The translations under genes were made by a program, and so were the position numbers. DNA of 64,000 nt, from contig NZ_RKLR01000003.1 of the NCBI RefSeq assembly GCF_019599465.1, forward strand, positions 558,001 to 622,000. The letters are read 5' to 3'. Positions 17,916-27,661 of this stretch are shown piece after piece (the stretch's first letter is position 1; every line of letters starts with the position of its first letter). The notes beneath the pieces are model-generated. The model ran no database searches. It was not told the DNA's origin and saw only the letters and a program-made list of their open reading frames with translations. The DNA comes from Haloarcula rubra. Lineage in GTDB: Archaea > Halobacteriota > Halobacteria > Halobacteriales > Haloarculaceae.

Positions 17916-19139
17916 ATGACCACCATCAAGGACAGCGTCCACGACCACATCGCGGTCGAGGGCGTCGCCGCCGACTTGCTGGAGACCCCGCCCGTCCAGC
18001 GCCTCCGCGGGGTCAAACAACTGGGGACCGTGACGCTGGTCTATCCGTCGGCCAACCACACCCGCTTCGAGCACTCGCTGGGCGTCTACCACCTGGCCGA
18101 CCGTGCGCTCTCGCACCTCGGCATCGAGGGCCAGCAGGCCGAGCGGGTCCGTGCCGCCGCCCTCCTCCACGACGTGGGCCACTCCCCGTACAGTCACAAC
18201 GTCGAGTCGGTCATCCACCGGAAGACGGGGAAGTACCACGACGACGTCCACGACCTGCTGGACCGCGGCGAGGTGGCGCGCGTACTCACCGACCACGGTC
18301 TGAACCCCGACCGTGTGGCCGACCTCGTCGCCGGCGACGGCGAACTGGGCCAACTGGTCTCGGGCGAACTCGACGTCGACCGGATGGACTACCTCGTCCG
18401 GGACGCCCACCACACCGGCGTCCCCTACGGCACCATCGACCACGAGCGACTGGTCCGCGAGTTGCGCTTCGTCGACGGCGAACTCGTCTTAGACGAGGGG
18501 AACGTCCAGACCGCCGAGTCGCTGTTGCTCGCGCGGGCCCTGATGAACCCGACCGTCTACGCCCACCACGTCGCCCGCATCGCGAAGTCGATGCTCCGCC
18601 GCGGGGCCGAACGGCTCCTCACCGCGACGAACGTGACGGCCTCGGACCTGCGTCGCTGGGACGACGCCGACCTGCTCGTCCGCCTGCGCCAGTGCGACGA
18701 GACGGCCGAGTACGCCCGTCGCCTGAGCGAGCGCGACCTCTACAAGCGGTCCGTGTGGGCCGAACGGACCGCCGTCCCCGACGAGTTGGTCGGGGCCGAC
18801 CACCGCGACGTCCGGGCGTGGGAACACGCTATCGCCGACAGCGCGAACGTCGACCCCGACTCGGTGGTCCTCGACGTCCCCTCGGAGCCGTCGATGACCG
18901 AGTCGAGCAGTCGCGTCCTCGTCAACGGCGAGGTGCGCCGCCTCGGCGAACAGTCGACGCTCGTCAACGCCATCCGGGCCGCCCAGCGAGACCAGTGGCG
19001 GCTGGGAGTCTACGCGCCCGAGTCCGACAGCGAACGCGTCGGCGACGTCGCTATCCGGGAACTCGGCCTCGACTTAGACGGGGCGCGGGTGCGGGACGTC
19101 CGACCCGGCATCCACGCGACCCTCGACGAATTTAACTGA
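17916..19139 (+). CDS. HD-domain phosphohydrolase
   Basis: A 407-residue HD-superfamily protein similar to dNTPase-like and dGTPase-like archaeal enzymes. The opening IKDSVHDHIAVEGVAADLL and PVQRLRGVKQLG are typical. Metal ligands are visible as RFEHSLG (His53), LLHDVGHSPYSH (HD at 85-86) and DVDRMDYLVRDAHHTG near residue 158. The C-terminal third is less conserved. It probably hydrolyses a nucleotide, perhaps dNTPs, but the substrate is inferred. TACCGTTTTG at 17880-17889, about 30 bases before the ATG, could be a promoter for a leaderless mRNA. Confidence 0.85.
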   Translation: MTTIKDSVHDHIAVEGVAADLLETPPVQRLRGVKQLGTVTLVYPSANHTRFEHSLGVYHLADRALSHLGIEGQQAERVRAAALLHDVGHSPYSHNVESVIHRKTGKYHDDVHDLLDRGEVARVLTDHGLNPDRVADLVAGDGELGQLVSGELDVDRMDYLVRDAHHTGVPYGTIDHERLVRELRFVDGELVLDEGNVQTAESLLLARALMNPTVYAHHVARIAKSMLRRGAERLLTATNVTASDLRRWDDADLLVRLRQCDETAEYARRLSERDLYKRSVWAERTAVPDELVGADHRDVRAWEHAIADSANVDPDSVVLDVPSEPSMTESSSRVLVNGEVRRLGEQSTLVNAIRAAQRDQWRLGVYAPESDSERVGDVAIRELGLDLDGARVRDVRPGIHATLDEFN

Positions 19140-19160
19140 GCATCGAGTGGAGGGGAGTAC

Positions 19161-20183
19161 ATGATACTCGAAGGGACGATTCTCCGCGGCCGCGCGTTCG
19201 AACCCATCGAGGGGCGAGTCGTCGTCGAAGACGGCGACATCGCCGCTATCGAGGAGGACAGCGTCGACAGCGACGCCATCGTCTGCCCGGCGTTCGTCAA
19301 CGCCCACACCCACATCGGGGACTCCATCGCGAAGGAAGCGGGCGAGGGGCTCTCACTGGAGGAACTGGTCGCGCCGCCCGACGGCCTGAAACACCGCCTC
19401 CTCCGGCAGGCCGACCGGTCCGAACTCGTCGAGGGGATGGTCCGGTCGCTGTCGTACATGTACCGGTCCGGCACCGGCGCGTTCGTCGAGTTCCGCGAGG
19501 GCGGCGTCGAGGGCGTGCGGGCCATCCGCGCCGCGCTGGCCGACTCGCCGCTCCGGAGCGTCGTCCTCGGTCGCGAGACGGTCGAGGCGATGGAGATGGC
19601 CGACGGATTCGGGGCCAGCGGCGCCAACGACGCCGAGTTCGGTCGGGAACGCCGGGCGACCCGCGAGGCCGGCAAACTGTTCGGCATCCACGCCGGCGAG
19701 GTGGACAGTTCGGACATCAACCCGGCGCTGGACCTCGACCCGGATTTCCTCGTCCACATGGTCCACGCGAAGCGCCTCCACCTCGAACGCGTCGCCGACA
19801 GCGAGATTCCGGTCGCCGTCTGCCCCCGGTCGAACCTCGTCACCGGCGTCGGAAAGCCGCCGGTCGAGGAACTGGCCGAGCGGACGACGGTGGCACTGGG
19901 GACGGACAACGTCTTCCTCAACAGTCCGTCGATGTTCCGGGAGATGGAGTTCACCGCGAAACTGTACGACGTCTCGGCGCGGGACGTCCTCCGGATGGCG
20001 ACGGTCAACGGCGCCGAACTGGCCGGCCTCGACTGCGGCCTCGTCGAGGAGGGGCGACCGGCCAGTCTCCTCGTCTTAGACGGCGACTCGGACAACCTCG
20101 CGGGGGCACAGAACCCCATCCGGGCGGTCGTCCGCCGCGCCGAGACGGCCGACGTGGAACAGGTGGTCGTCCCCGAGGCGTGA
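19161..20183 (+). CDS. Amidohydrolase family protein
   Basis: A 340-residue metal-dependent hydrolase of the amidohydrolase superfamily, closest in pattern to cytosine-deaminase/chlorohydrolase-like proteins. Metal-binding motifs are NAHTHIGDS near residue 50, GIHAGE (near 175), HMVHA and the late Asp in LGTDNVFLN. The short beta-sandwich portion is formed by the N-terminus and by GRPASLLVLDGDSDN at the C-terminal end. The substrate is unknown. It follows the HD gene by 21 bases, so the two are probably co-transcribed. Confidence 0.82.
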   Translation: MILEGTILRGRAFEPIEGRVVVEDGDIAAIEEDSVDSDAIVCPAFVNAHTHIGDSIAKEAGEGLSLEELVAPPDGLKHRLLRQADRSELVEGMVRSLSYMYRSGTGAFVEFREGGVEGVRAIRAALADSPLRSVVLGRETVEAMEMADGFGASGANDAEFGRERRATREAGKLFGIHAGEVDSSDINPALDLDPDFLVHMVHAKRLHLERVADSEIPVAVCPRSNLVTGVGKPPVEELAERTTVALGTDNVFLNSPSMFREMEFTAKLYDVSARDVLRMATVNGAELAGLDCGLVEEGRPASLLVLDGDSDNLAGAQNPIRAVVRRAETADVEQVVVPEA

Positions 20184-20219
20184 CCACGTTTATCGGTCAC
20201 GGACCGCAAGGGCAACGTG

Positions 20220-20621
20220 ATGTCCGCCACCACTGACCGCGCCCTCGGCACACTCGGTCGGGTGCTCCTCGGCGGTGTCGCACTGCTCTTCGCTCTCGGC
20301 GTCGCCGCCGCAGTGCTCGCCGTCCTCCAGAACCTGCTCGCGGCGCTCCTGTCCCTGCTGGTGACCGCCCTCCTCGTCGTCGGCGTCGGCTACGCGCTCT
20401 ACTGGGCCGGGTCTACCCTCCTCGGCGGCGAGGCGACGCCGGAACCGGTCGAATCGTCCGAGTACGGCCCCGCCGCCGACGAGGACGCCGTCGACCGACT
20501 GACGGAGAAGTACCGGGACGGCGCGCTCACCGAGGCGGAGTTAGAGCGTGAACTGGAGCGAGTGATGGACGAGACGGCCGACGACACCGGTGACCCGGAG
20601 CGCGAGTCCGAACCGAACTGA
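20220..20621 (+). CDS. SHOCT-domain membrane protein
   Basis: A 133-residue protein. Residues 10-70 form two hydrophobic helices, and the C-terminal half holds a SHOCT motif: DAVDRLTEKYRDGALTEAEL, the short helix pair common at the end of haloarchaeal membrane proteins. The ATG at 20220 is preceded directly by an in-frame GTG. The sequence GTTTATC at 20188-20194, about 28 bases upstream, fits a TATA box for a leaderless mRNA. Function unknown. Confidence 0.75.
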   Translation: MSATTDRALGTLGRVLLGGVALLFALGVAAAVLAVLQNLLAALLSLLVTALLVVGVGYALYWAGSTLLGGEATPEPVESSEYGPAADEDAVDRLTEKYRDGALTEAELERELERVMDETADDTGDPERESEPN

Positions 20622-20680
20622 CCCTGTTCCGTGGTACCAGTTGGCAAATAACTAAGCGCACAGCCACCGTCTCTCTAGAC

Positions 20681-21157
20681 ATGTACGACCGGATACTGGT
20701 ACCGACAGACGGGTCCGAGGGGATGTCACGGGTCGTGGCGCACGCCGTCGAACTCGCTCAGTTCCACGACGCGGAGGTCCACGGCCTCTACGTCGTCGAT
20801 ACGGGGAGCTACGCCACGCTCCCCGTCAAGACGACGTGGGACGGCGTCACCGAGATGCTCCGGGAGGAAGGAGAACTCGCACTGGAGTCCCTCGAGACGA
20901 CGACCGGTGACCTCGACGTGGTGACGGCTATCGAGGAGGGGTCACCGAGCAAGCGAATCGTCGAGTACGCCCGCGAGAACGACTGTGACACCGTCGTGAT
21001 GGGGACTCACGGCCGCGGTGGCATCGACCGACTCCTGCTCGGCAGCGTCGCCGAACGCGTCGTCCGGTCGTCGCCGGTGCCGGTCGTGACGGTGCCGGTC
21101 GGCGACACCGACGCCGACGGCGGCGACCGCGAACCGGAAGCCAGCGTCACGAACTGA
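20681..21157 (+). CDS. Universal stress protein UspA family
   Basis: A 158-residue single UspA domain. MYDRILVPTDGSEGMSR is the classic start, and MGTHGRGGIDRLLLGSVAER contains the G-2x-G-9x-G ATP-binding loop, so this member probably binds ATP. The last 18 residues are a charged tail. It is preceded by an AT-rich CAAATAACTAAG stretch at 20644-20655 that could be its promoter. Cytosolic. Confidence 0.92.
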   Translation: MYDRILVPTDGSEGMSRVVAHAVELAQFHDAEVHGLYVVDTGSYATLPVKTTWDGVTEMLREEGELALESLETTTGDLDVVTAIEEGSPSKRIVEYARENDCDTVVMGTHGRGGIDRLLLGSVAERVVRSSPVPVVTVPVGDTDADGGDREPEASVTN

Positions 21158-21178
21158 CCGCCGCGTCGGCCCCGACGC

Positions 21179-22120
21179 CTACACCCGTCTGAGGTGCTCG
21201 CAGTCGCCAGCCGAGACCGTCTCCCGCCCGTCGTCGGTCCGAACGACCAGTCGCCCCGGGAACTCCACGTCGACGGCCTCGCCTTCGACGACACCCCTCG
21301 GCGTCTCAACCCGGACGTCTCTGCCCAGCGTCGTCGCGTACTCGCGCCACGCGTCCAGTACGGAGTCCGGGGATTGGCGGAGCGTGTCGAACGTCTCGAC
21401 GAGGCGCTGTGTGAACAGGCGCCTGTCGACCGGCGCTCCGCGGACCGCTTCGAGGCTCGTCGGGTTCGCCTCGCTCGGCAGCGACTCCGGGTCGACGTTG
21501 GCGTTGACGCCGATGCCGACGACGACCCACGAGACGCGGTCGGCCTCGCCCTCCATCTCCGTGAGGATGCCGACGAGTTTCCGCTCCTCGCCGTCGACAT
21601 CGACGAGCACGTCGTTGGGCCACTTGATACCCGCCTCGACGCCCGCTTCACGGGCGGCACGCGTCGCCGCGACGGCGGCGGCCAGCGTGTACACCGGCGC
21701 GTGGGCCATCGGTACGTCGGGTCTGAAGAGGAGCGAGAGCCAGATACCGCCGCTCGGCGAGGCCCAGTCCCGGTCCAGTCGCCCCCGGCCACCGGTCTGT
21801 TCGTCCGCGAGGACGACCACGTCCGAAGCACCTTCCGCGGCGAGGTCGCGCGCCCGAGCGTTCGTACTCGGGATGCTGTCGTGGTACTCGACGTCGAAGG
21901 GAGCGTCGAGTCCGTACTCGACGGCCGGCCCACCGAACTCGGGAATCTCGACGAGTTCGTACCCGGCGTCGTCGCTGGCAATCGTGAACCCCGCCTCCCG
22001 GAGCGCCTCGACGTGTTTCCACACCGCGGACCGCGAGATACCGAGGTCCTCGGCCATCGCCGGTCCCGAGACGGGACCCGCCGAGAGCGCGTCGAGGACC
22101 CGGTGTCGTGTCTCGTTCAT
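21179..22120 (-). CDS. birA: Biotin--[acetyl-CoA carboxylase] ligase with HTH domain
   Basis: A 313-residue bifunctional-type BirA. Residues 1-60 are a winged helix-turn-helix (MAEDLGISRSAVWKHVEALR), which suggests transcriptional repression as well as ligation. The catalytic core has the biotinyl-AMP motif GGRGRLDRDWASPSGGIW near residue 108 and the KWPNDVLVD segment near 163. The C-terminal 45 residues are an SH3-like domain. It biotinylates BCCP proteins, and its likely target, the biotin-carrier domain encoded at 22192-24045, is the adjacent gene on the same strand. It could control the carboxylase genes here. Confidence 0.93.
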   Translation of the reverse strand: MNETRHRVLDALSAGPVSGPAMAEDLGISRSAVWKHVEALREAGFTIASDDAGYELVEIPEFGGPAVEYGLDAPFDVEYHDSIPSTNARARDLAAEGASDVVVLADEQTGGRGRLDRDWASPSGGIWLSLLFRPDVPMAHAPVYTLAAAVAATRAAREAGVEAGIKWPNDVLVDVDGEERKLVGILTEMEGEADRVSWVVVGIGVNANVDPESLPSEANPTSLEAVRGAPVDRRLFTQRLVETFDTLRQSPDSVLDAWREYATTLGRDVRVETPRGVVEGEAVDVEFPGRLVVRTDDGRETVSAGDCEHLRRV

Positions 22121-22191
22121 GCCAGTCGGTTCGACGGCGACCGAGAAAAAGGCGTCACTCGGGCGGGTCGCCGACGGGTCGGCGACTGGGA

Positions 22192-24045
22192 CTACTCGGA
22201 CCCGATGACGAACAGGAGGTCGCCCATGTCGACGGAGTCACCCTCGCCGATGGCGACGTCGTTGATGACGCCGCCGCGTTCGGCGACGATGTCGTTCTCC
22301 ATCTTCATCGCCTCCAGCACACAGAGCACGTCGCTCGCCTCCACCTCGTCGCCCTCGTCGACGGATACTTCGAGGATGGTCCCCTGCATCTCGGCGGTCA
22401 CTTCCTGCCCCTCGGCGCTGGACCCGCCGCCGCCACCGCCGTCGGAATCGCCGCCACTACCCGGGCGCTGTGGTCGGTCGCCGCCGCCGGCGGCGTCGAC
22501 GTCGCCGACGTCGATAGGTGGCGCACCGCGCTCTTCGAGGTCGACTTCGAACCGCTTCCCGTTGACCTCGACGGTGAACTCGCGTTCGACGACCTCCTCG
22601 TCCTCGTCGGCCGCGGCCTCGGTTTCGCTGCCCCAGCGCTCCTGGGCCTCCTCGATGCGGGACTTCTCCAGCGTCTCGTCGAGGTACTTCGTCGTGTGTG
22701 TGCCACCGACGAACTCCTCGTCGGTGAGCATCAGCCGGTGGAACGGGATGACCGTCGGGAACCCTTCGATTTCGTACTCCGCGAGCGCGCGCTTCCCGCG
22801 TTCGATGACCTCGTCCCGGTCGGACCCGTAGACGATGAGCTTCGCTATCATCGAGTCGTAGTCGGTGACGAGGTCGTCGCCCTGCCGGAGCGCGTCGTCC
22901 ATCCGGACGCCGATGCCGCCCGGCGGGTCGTACGTCTCCAGCGTCCCGCTGTTGGCCGGTGCGAAGTCCTTCGCGGCGTTCTCTGCGTTGATGCGGAACT
23001 CCATCGCGTGGCCGTCTATCTCGACGTCGTCCTGCTCGAAAGAGAGTTCCTCGTCCTGTGCGACCCGAATCTGCCACTTGACGATGTCGATGCCCGTAAT
23101 CTCCTCGGTGACGCAGTGTTCGACCTGAATCCGCGTGTTCACTTCGAGGAAGTAGAAGTTCGTCTCCGGCCCCAGCACCTCACCAGGTTCGCGGTCGGTG
23201 TCTTCCTCGACGAGGAACTCGACGGTCCCGGCGTTGTAGTAGTCCGCCTCGCTGACGCCGCGGCGCGCGGCCTCGCCGATTTCCTCGCGGAGCTCGTCGG
23301 AGAGCGCGGGCGACGGGCCCTCTTCGATGACCTTCTGGTGGCGACGCTGGAGCGAGCAGTCACGCTCGCCGAGGTGGCGGACGTTGCCCTCGTGGTCCGC
23401 GATTATCTGCATCTCGATGTGACGGGGGTTCTCGAGGAACCGTTCGAGGTAGACGGAGTCGTTCGAGAAGTACGCCTCGCCCTCGCGTTTGGCGGACTCG
23501 AGTTGCTCCGCTATCTCGTCGGGGTCGTGGACGATTTTCATCCCGCGGCCACCGCCGCCCCCTTCGGCCTTGATAGCGACCGGGAAGCCGTGCTCCTCGC
23601 CGAACTCGGCGACTTCGTCGGGGTCGTCGACTGGGTCGGTGGTCCCGGGAACTATCGGCACGTCCGCGGACTGCATTATCTTCCGGGCCTTCGTCTTCTC
23701 GCCCAGTTTCTCCATCGCGTCGCCGGCCGGGCCGATCCACTGTACCCCCTCGGTCTGTTCGACCTTGCGGGCGAAGTCGGCGTTCTCCGCGAGGAACCCG
23801 TAGCCCGGGTGGATGGCGTCGGCGCCGGACTGTTTCGCGGCGTCGACGATAGCGTCCTGGTCGAGATACGAGTCGGCCGCTCTGGCCGGCCCCACGTTGT
23901 ACGCCTCGTCGGCGTAACGGACGTGGCCGGAGTGCTTGTCGGCCTCAGAGTAGACTGCAACAGTGCCGATGCCCAACTCCTCGCACGCGCGCATAACCCG
24001 GACCGCGATTTCCCCGCGGTTGGCGACGAGTACTTTGTCGAACAT
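22192..24045 (-). CDS. pccA: Acyl-CoA carboxylase: biotin carboxylase fused to BCCP
   Basis: The ATP-dependent biotin-carboxylating subunit of an acetyl-/propionyl-CoA carboxylase (617 residues). It starts [20 protein letters not shown] at the ATG at 24045; the upstream frame is non-coding. Biotin carboxylase motifs include GGGGRGMK (ATP-grasp loop), [16 protein letters not shown] and [11 protein letters not shown] Gly/Ser-rich linker (about residues 505-545) joins the C-terminal biotinyl domain, where EAMKMEN carries the biotinylated Lys581. Archaea lack fatty-acid synthesis of the bacterial type, so propionyl-CoA or another acyl-CoA is the likelier substrate. birA is directly downstream. 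Confidence 0.94.
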   Translation of the reverse strand: MFDKVLVANRGEIAVRVMRACEELGIGTVAVYSEADKHSGHVRYADEAYNVGPARAADSYLDQDAIVDAAKQSGADAIHPGYGFLAENADFARKVEQTEGVQWIGPAGDAMEKLGEKTKARKIMQSADVPIVPGTTDPVDDPDEVAEFGEEHGFPVAIKAEGGGGGRGMKIVHDPDEIAEQLESAKREGEAYFSNDSVYLERFLENPRHIEMQIIADHEGNVRHLGERDCSLQRRHQKVIEEGPSPALSDELREEIGEAARRGVSEADYYNAGTVEFLVEEDTDREPGEVLGPETNFYFLEVNTRIQVEHCVTEEITGIDIVKWQIRVAQDEELSFEQDDVEIDGHAMEFRINAENAAKDFAPANSGTLETYDPPGGIGVRMDDALRQGDDLVTDYDSMIAKLIVYGSDRDEVIERGKRALAEYEIEGFPTVIPFHRLMLTDEEFVGGTHTTKYLDETLEKSRIEEAQERWGSETEAAADEDEEVVEREFTVEVNGKRFEVDLEERGAPPIDVGDVDAAGGGDRPQRPGSGGDSDGGGGGGSSAEGQEVTAEMQGTILEVSVDEGDEVEASDVLCVLEAMKMENDIVAERGGVINDVAIGEGDSVDMGDLLFVIGSE

Positions 24046-24136
24046 ATCCCCCCATACCGAGAGTTGGCCCATAAAACTATGCGGAGCGGCGAATCGGCCG
24101 ACGATTCTTTTCTGAGCGGCGTGCGAATGTACGGGC

Positions 24137-25057
24137 ATGGACGAACAGACCGCTCGGGGAGTGGTCGTCGGCCTCGCCTGCGGCGACGCACTCGGACGAC
24201 CGGTCGAGGGCTGGTCCGCCGACCGTATCCGCCGTCGTCACGGCACCGTCGACGCGATGCTGGGCGACGGCGCCCACGGCCTCCCGGCGGGCGCCGTCAC
24301 CGACGACACCGAGATGGCGCGCTGTCTGGCCCGGTCACTGACCGAGAGAGACGGGTGGGACCCTGACGACGCCGCCGACCGCTTCGTCGCGTGGTTCCGC
24401 GACGACCCCACCGGTATCGGCGGGATGACCTACCGCGTCCTCTCGCGCGTCGCCGCCGGCGAGGACTGGGAACGGGCCGCACGCGACGTGTGGGAGCGGA
24501 GCCCCGAAGGCCGCAACGCGGGCAACGGGAGTCTGATGCGGTGTGCGCCGGTCGGTATCGCCTTCGCAGACGACCCGCCCCGCCTCGTCGACGTGAGTAT
24601 GGCGTCCTCGCGGCTCACCCACTGGGACCCGCGCTGTACACACGCCTGTGCCGCGCTGAACCTCGCGATAGCGGCCGCGGCGGCCGGCGACCCACCCGTC
24701 GAGACGGCACGGGACCACCTGCTCGAACACACCACGGACCCCCCAGATACCGTCCTCGGGGCACTCTCGGATGCGGCCGACGCCGACCGCGACCCGGGGA
24801 CGCTCCCCGTGAGCGGGTACGTGGTCGACACGCTGGAGGCGGGACTGGGACACGCGCTCGCGGCCGACTCGTTCCGCGAGGCCGTCGTCTCTGCCGTCAA
24901 CAACGGCGGCGACGCAGACACCGTCGGCGCGGTGGCCGGGGCCGTCGCTGGCGCCCGCTTCGGCGTCGACGAGATTCCGGCGGCGTGGCTCGACGCCCTC
25001 GAAGGAAGCGAAACACTCTCGCGATTGGCCGTCGGTCTGACGGCGGTGGACGGGTGA
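24137..25057 (+). CDS. ADP-ribosylglycohydrolase (DraG/ARH family)
   Basis: A 306-residue hydrolase that removes ADP-ribose from proteins or small molecules. Two di-Mg2+ motifs are clear: the N-terminal [10 protein letters not shown] (54-63) and the C-terminal [19 protein letters not shown] near residue 255. The family start [15 protein letters not shown] is also intact. It is transcribed divergently from pccA and lies between the carboxylase genes. A link to carboxylase control by ADP-ribosylation is only speculation; family members also act in general metabolism. Confidence 0.92.
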   Translation: MDEQTARGVVVGLACGDALGRPVEGWSADRIRRRHGTVDAMLGDGAHGLPAGAVTDDTEMARCLARSLTERDGWDPDDAADRFVAWFRDDPTGIGGMTYRVLSRVAAGEDWERAARDVWERSPEGRNAGNGSLMRCAPVGIAFADDPPRLVDVSMASSRLTHWDPRCTHACAALNLAIAAAAAGDPPVETARDHLLEHTTDPPDTVLGALSDAADADRDPGTLPVSGYVVDTLEAGLGHALAADSFREAVVSAVNNGGDADTVGAVAGAVAGARFGVDEIPAAWLDALEGSETLSRLAVGLTAVDG

Positions 25058-25063
25058 GCGCCG

Positions 25064-25366
25064 TCACATCCGGTCGGTGCGACCGGCCGCACTCCACGGG
25101 TCCGTCGGCGCCTCGTCGCGGACCCTGACGTGGCGCTTCTGCGTGCCCTCGACGCGTTCGGAGAACGCCCACTCCTTGCCGTCCCACGATTCGCCGCCCG
25201 CGGCGGCCGCGGCCGCTGCGGCGGCGGCGGCCCGCTGACGGTCGGTGAGGTGTGCGCCGACGGCGACGGCGATAGCCGCCGCCTCGTCTACCGAAGCGTC
25301 CGGGAGTTGGGCCGCAATCTCTGCCACCAGCGCGCCGTCGACGGTATCTGCGGTATCGGTAGCCAT
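25064..25366 (-). CDS. pccX: PccX-like small subunit of acyl-CoA carboxylase
   Basis: A 100-residue small acidic protein that begins 3 bases after the carboxyltransferase gene ends. Its layout (short N-terminal helical part with [20 protein letters not shown], then an alanine run, then [14 protein letters not shown]) matches the small third subunit of haloarchaeal propionyl-CoA carboxylase (PccX), needed for activity in Haloferax mediterranei. A run of 11 alanines at about residues 46-56 is odd and might vary between strains. The SWDGKEWAF-type motif is probably the part that contacts the carboxyltransferase. Confidence 0.8.
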   Translation of the reverse strand: MATDTADTVDGALVAEIAAQLPDASVDEAAAIAVAVGAHLTDRQRAAAAAAAAAAAGGESWDGKEWAFSERVEGTQKRHVRVRDEAPTDPWSAAGRTDRM

Positions 25367-25368
25367 GG

Positions 25369-26919
25369 TTACAGTGGGATGTTCCCGTGTTTGCGGTCCG
25401 GTTGGTCGCTTCGCTTGCCTCGAAGCAGGTCGAGGTCCTCGACGAGTCGCGGCCGCGTGTCCTGCGGTTCTAACACGTCGTCGACGAAGCCGCGCTCGGC
25501 TGCCGTGTACGGGTTCGCGAAGGCGTCGCGGTACTCGTCGATGAGTTCCTGCCGGCGGGCCTCAACGTCGTCGGCGTCGGCCAGTTCGTCGTCGTAGAGG
25601 ACGTTCACGGCGCCCTGTGGCCCCATCACGGCGATTTCGGCGGTCGGCCACGCGTAGTTGGCGTCGGCACCGATGTGCTTCGAGGCCATCACGTCGTAGG
25701 CGCCGCCGTAGGCCTTCCGCGTGATGACCGTCAACAGCGGCACCGTCGCCTCGCTGTAGGCGTACAGCAGTTTCGCGCCGTGGTTGATGATGGCGTTGCG
25801 CTCCTGGTCCTTGCCGGGCATGAACCCCGGCACGTCGACGAACGTGAGGATGGGGATGTTGAAGGCGTCACAGAAGCGGACGAACCGCGCCCCCTTCCGC
25901 GAGGCGTCGATGTCTAGCGTCCCGGCGTTCACTCGGGGTTGGTTGCCGACGACGCCGACCGAGTGGCCGTCGAGCCGGGCGAACCCGGTGACGATGTTGC
26001 GGGCGAAGCCCTCGGCCACCTCGAAGAAGGAGCCCTCGTCCAACACCCCGTCTATCACGTCCACCATGTCGTACGGTTTCTGTGGCTCGTCGGGCACCGT
26101 CTCCACGAGCGTCTCGTCGCGTCGCTCCGGGTCGTCCCACGGGTCGACGCGCGGGGGGTCCGCGACGTTGTTCTGCGGGAGGTACGAGAGCAGATAGCGG
26201 ATGTCGTCCATCGCCGCCTTCTCGTCGGCCGCCGTGAAGTGGGCGACGCCCGACTCGGTGGCGTGGGTCTTCGCCCCGCCCAGTTCGTCGAAGCCGACCT
26301 CCTCGCCGGTGACCGTCTCGATGACGTCCGGGCCGGTGATGAACATGTGGCTCGTCTCCTCGACCATGTAGACGAAGTCCGTGATGGCCGGCGAGTAGAC
26401 GGCACCGCCGGCACACGGCCCCATGATGGCCGAAATCTGCGGGACGACGCCGCTCGCCTGCTGGTTGCGGTGGAAGATGTCGGCGTACCCCGCGAGCGAG
26501 TCGATGCCCTCCTGGATGCGCGCCCCCGCCGAGTCGTTCAGTCCGATGATGGGCGCACCGTTCTCGATGGCCTTGTCCATCACCTTACAGACCTTCTGGG
26601 CGAAGGCCTCACCCAGCGACCCGCCGAAGACGGTGAAGTCGTGGGCGAAGACGTACACTCGCTCGCCGTCGACCTCGCCGTAGCCGACGACGACGCCGTC
26701 GCCGGGGACGTGCTTCTCGTCCATATCGAAGTTGGTCGAGCGGTGTTCCCGCAGCGCGTCTATCTCGACGAACGTGCCGTCGTCGAGGAAGTAGTCGATG
26801 CGCTCGCGGGCGGTGAGTTTCCCCTTCTCGTGTTGGGCCTCGATGCGCTCTTCGCCACCGCCACGTTCGGCCTCCGCCTTCCGTTCGCGGAGGTCCTCGA
26901 CGCGGTCGTCGTGGCTCAC
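25369..26919 (-). CDS. pccB: Acyl-CoA carboxylase carboxyltransferase subunit
   Basis: The 516-residue carboxyltransferase that moves carboxylate from biotin to acyl-CoA. Both crotonase-like halves are present: [20 protein letters not shown] and [12 protein letters not shown], then the oxyanion-hole regions [14 protein letters not shown] and [24 protein letters not shown] and the ending RKHGNIPL are typical of propionyl-CoA carboxylase beta. It is followed by pccX (3 bases). pccA is a separate unit about 1.3 kb further, with the ADP-ribosylglycohydrolase gene in between on the other strand. Confidence 0.94.
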   Translation of the reverse strand: MSHDDRVEDLRERKAEAERGGGEERIEAQHEKGKLTARERIDYFLDDGTFVEIDALREHRSTNFDMDEKHVPGDGVVVGYGEVDGERVYVFAHDFTVFGGSLGEAFAQKVCKVMDKAIENGAPIIGLNDSAGARIQEGIDSLAGYADIFHRNQQASGVVPQISAIMGPCAGGAVYSPAITDFVYMVEETSHMFITGPDVIETVTGEEVGFDELGGAKTHATESGVAHFTAADEKAAMDDIRYLLSYLPQNNVADPPRVDPWDDPERRDETLVETVPDEPQKPYDMVDVIDGVLDEGSFFEVAEGFARNIVTGFARLDGHSVGVVGNQPRVNAGTLDIDASRKGARFVRFCDAFNIPILTFVDVPGFMPGKDQERNAIINHGAKLLYAYSEATVPLLTVITRKAYGGAYDVMASKHIGADANYAWPTAEIAVMGPQGAVNVLYDDELADADDVEARRQELIDEYRDAFANPYTAAERGFVDDVLEPQDTRPRLVEDLDLLRGKRSDQPDRKHGNIPL

Positions 26920-27032
26920 GCGACATCACGGCTCCCGGACCTGAGCATACCCGTCCCGTGGAGGGCATCCGAAAAAAGCGTTGCCCGCCCGAGACCGTCG
27001 GAGTTTTGCCGACCTGTGCCCAGGCTCCCCTC

Positions 27033-27656
27033 GTGAAGAACATCACGGCAACGCAGCACAACCCGTTTGGCTTCCAGCCGCCGTGTGAGCCGTTCGTTCC
27101 GGGGTACGGTGACGCGAACGCGGACTTCCACGTCATCGGCGACCACCCCGGCGTCCACGGCGGCAGCGAGTCGGGCATCCCTTTCACCGGGACCCCTGCC
27201 GCCGAGCGACTCCAGCGCGCGCTCGTCGACGGGGGCCTCCTGACGGAAGCCGGGACGCCGCCGACCGTCGACAAGACGTACCTCTCGTACCTGTTCCTCT
27301 GTGGCGACCGGGTGCCGGACGAGGAGGACTACGCGGACCACGAACCGATGTTCGATACGGAGGTCCGGGCCATCACCTCCCACGTCCTGCTCCCGGTCGG
27401 CGAACGCGCGACGAAGCACGTCTTCGCGAACATGACCGCCGAACCGGCCGACGACGTGGACATGGAGGCGCTCCACGCGACGGAGGTCCGGGGGAGCGGG
27501 TGGCTCGTCTACCCCATCAAGGACCCCGTCGAGTGGACCGACGAGGACGAGTCCGAACTCGTCGCCTCGCTCATGGCCCTCCTCGCGACGGACTACCGGC
27601 AGGAAGCGGAACTCGGACGGTTCCTGCCCGGCGACGACGTCTGGCGCGTCCGCTGA
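27033..27656 (+). CDS. Uracil-DNA glycosylase superfamily protein
   Basis: A 207-residue protein of the UDG fold. The active-site loop HVIGDHPGVHGGSESGIPFTG corresponds to the GExPGxxE...G.PF.G motif of family 4/5-like enzymes, although the first motif reads GDHPG instead of GEAPG. The second half has VLLPVGERATKHVF and a short HPS-equivalent region near YPIKDP. I start at the GTG at 27033 (VKNITATQHNPFGFQPPC), since the longer upstream frame overlaps the promoter region. It may remove uracil or other lesions, or act on a different substrate; the motif differences leave that open. Confidence 0.78.
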   Translation: MKNITATQHNPFGFQPPCEPFVPGYGDANADFHVIGDHPGVHGGSESGIPFTGTPAAERLQRALVDGGLLTEAGTPPTVDKTYLSYLFLCGDRVPDEEDYADHEPMFDTEVRAITSHVLLPVGERATKHVFANMTAEPADDVDMEALHATEVRGSGWLVYPIKDPVEWTDEDESELVASLMALLATDYRQEAELGRFLPGDDVWRVR

Positions 27657-27661
27657 GCGGG

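Noticed and set aside
24046-24138. 31-residue N-terminal extension of the biotin carboxylase
   Set aside because: [12 protein letters not shown] is the family N-terminus, and the extension reaches into the divergent ADP-ribosylglycohydrolase gene.
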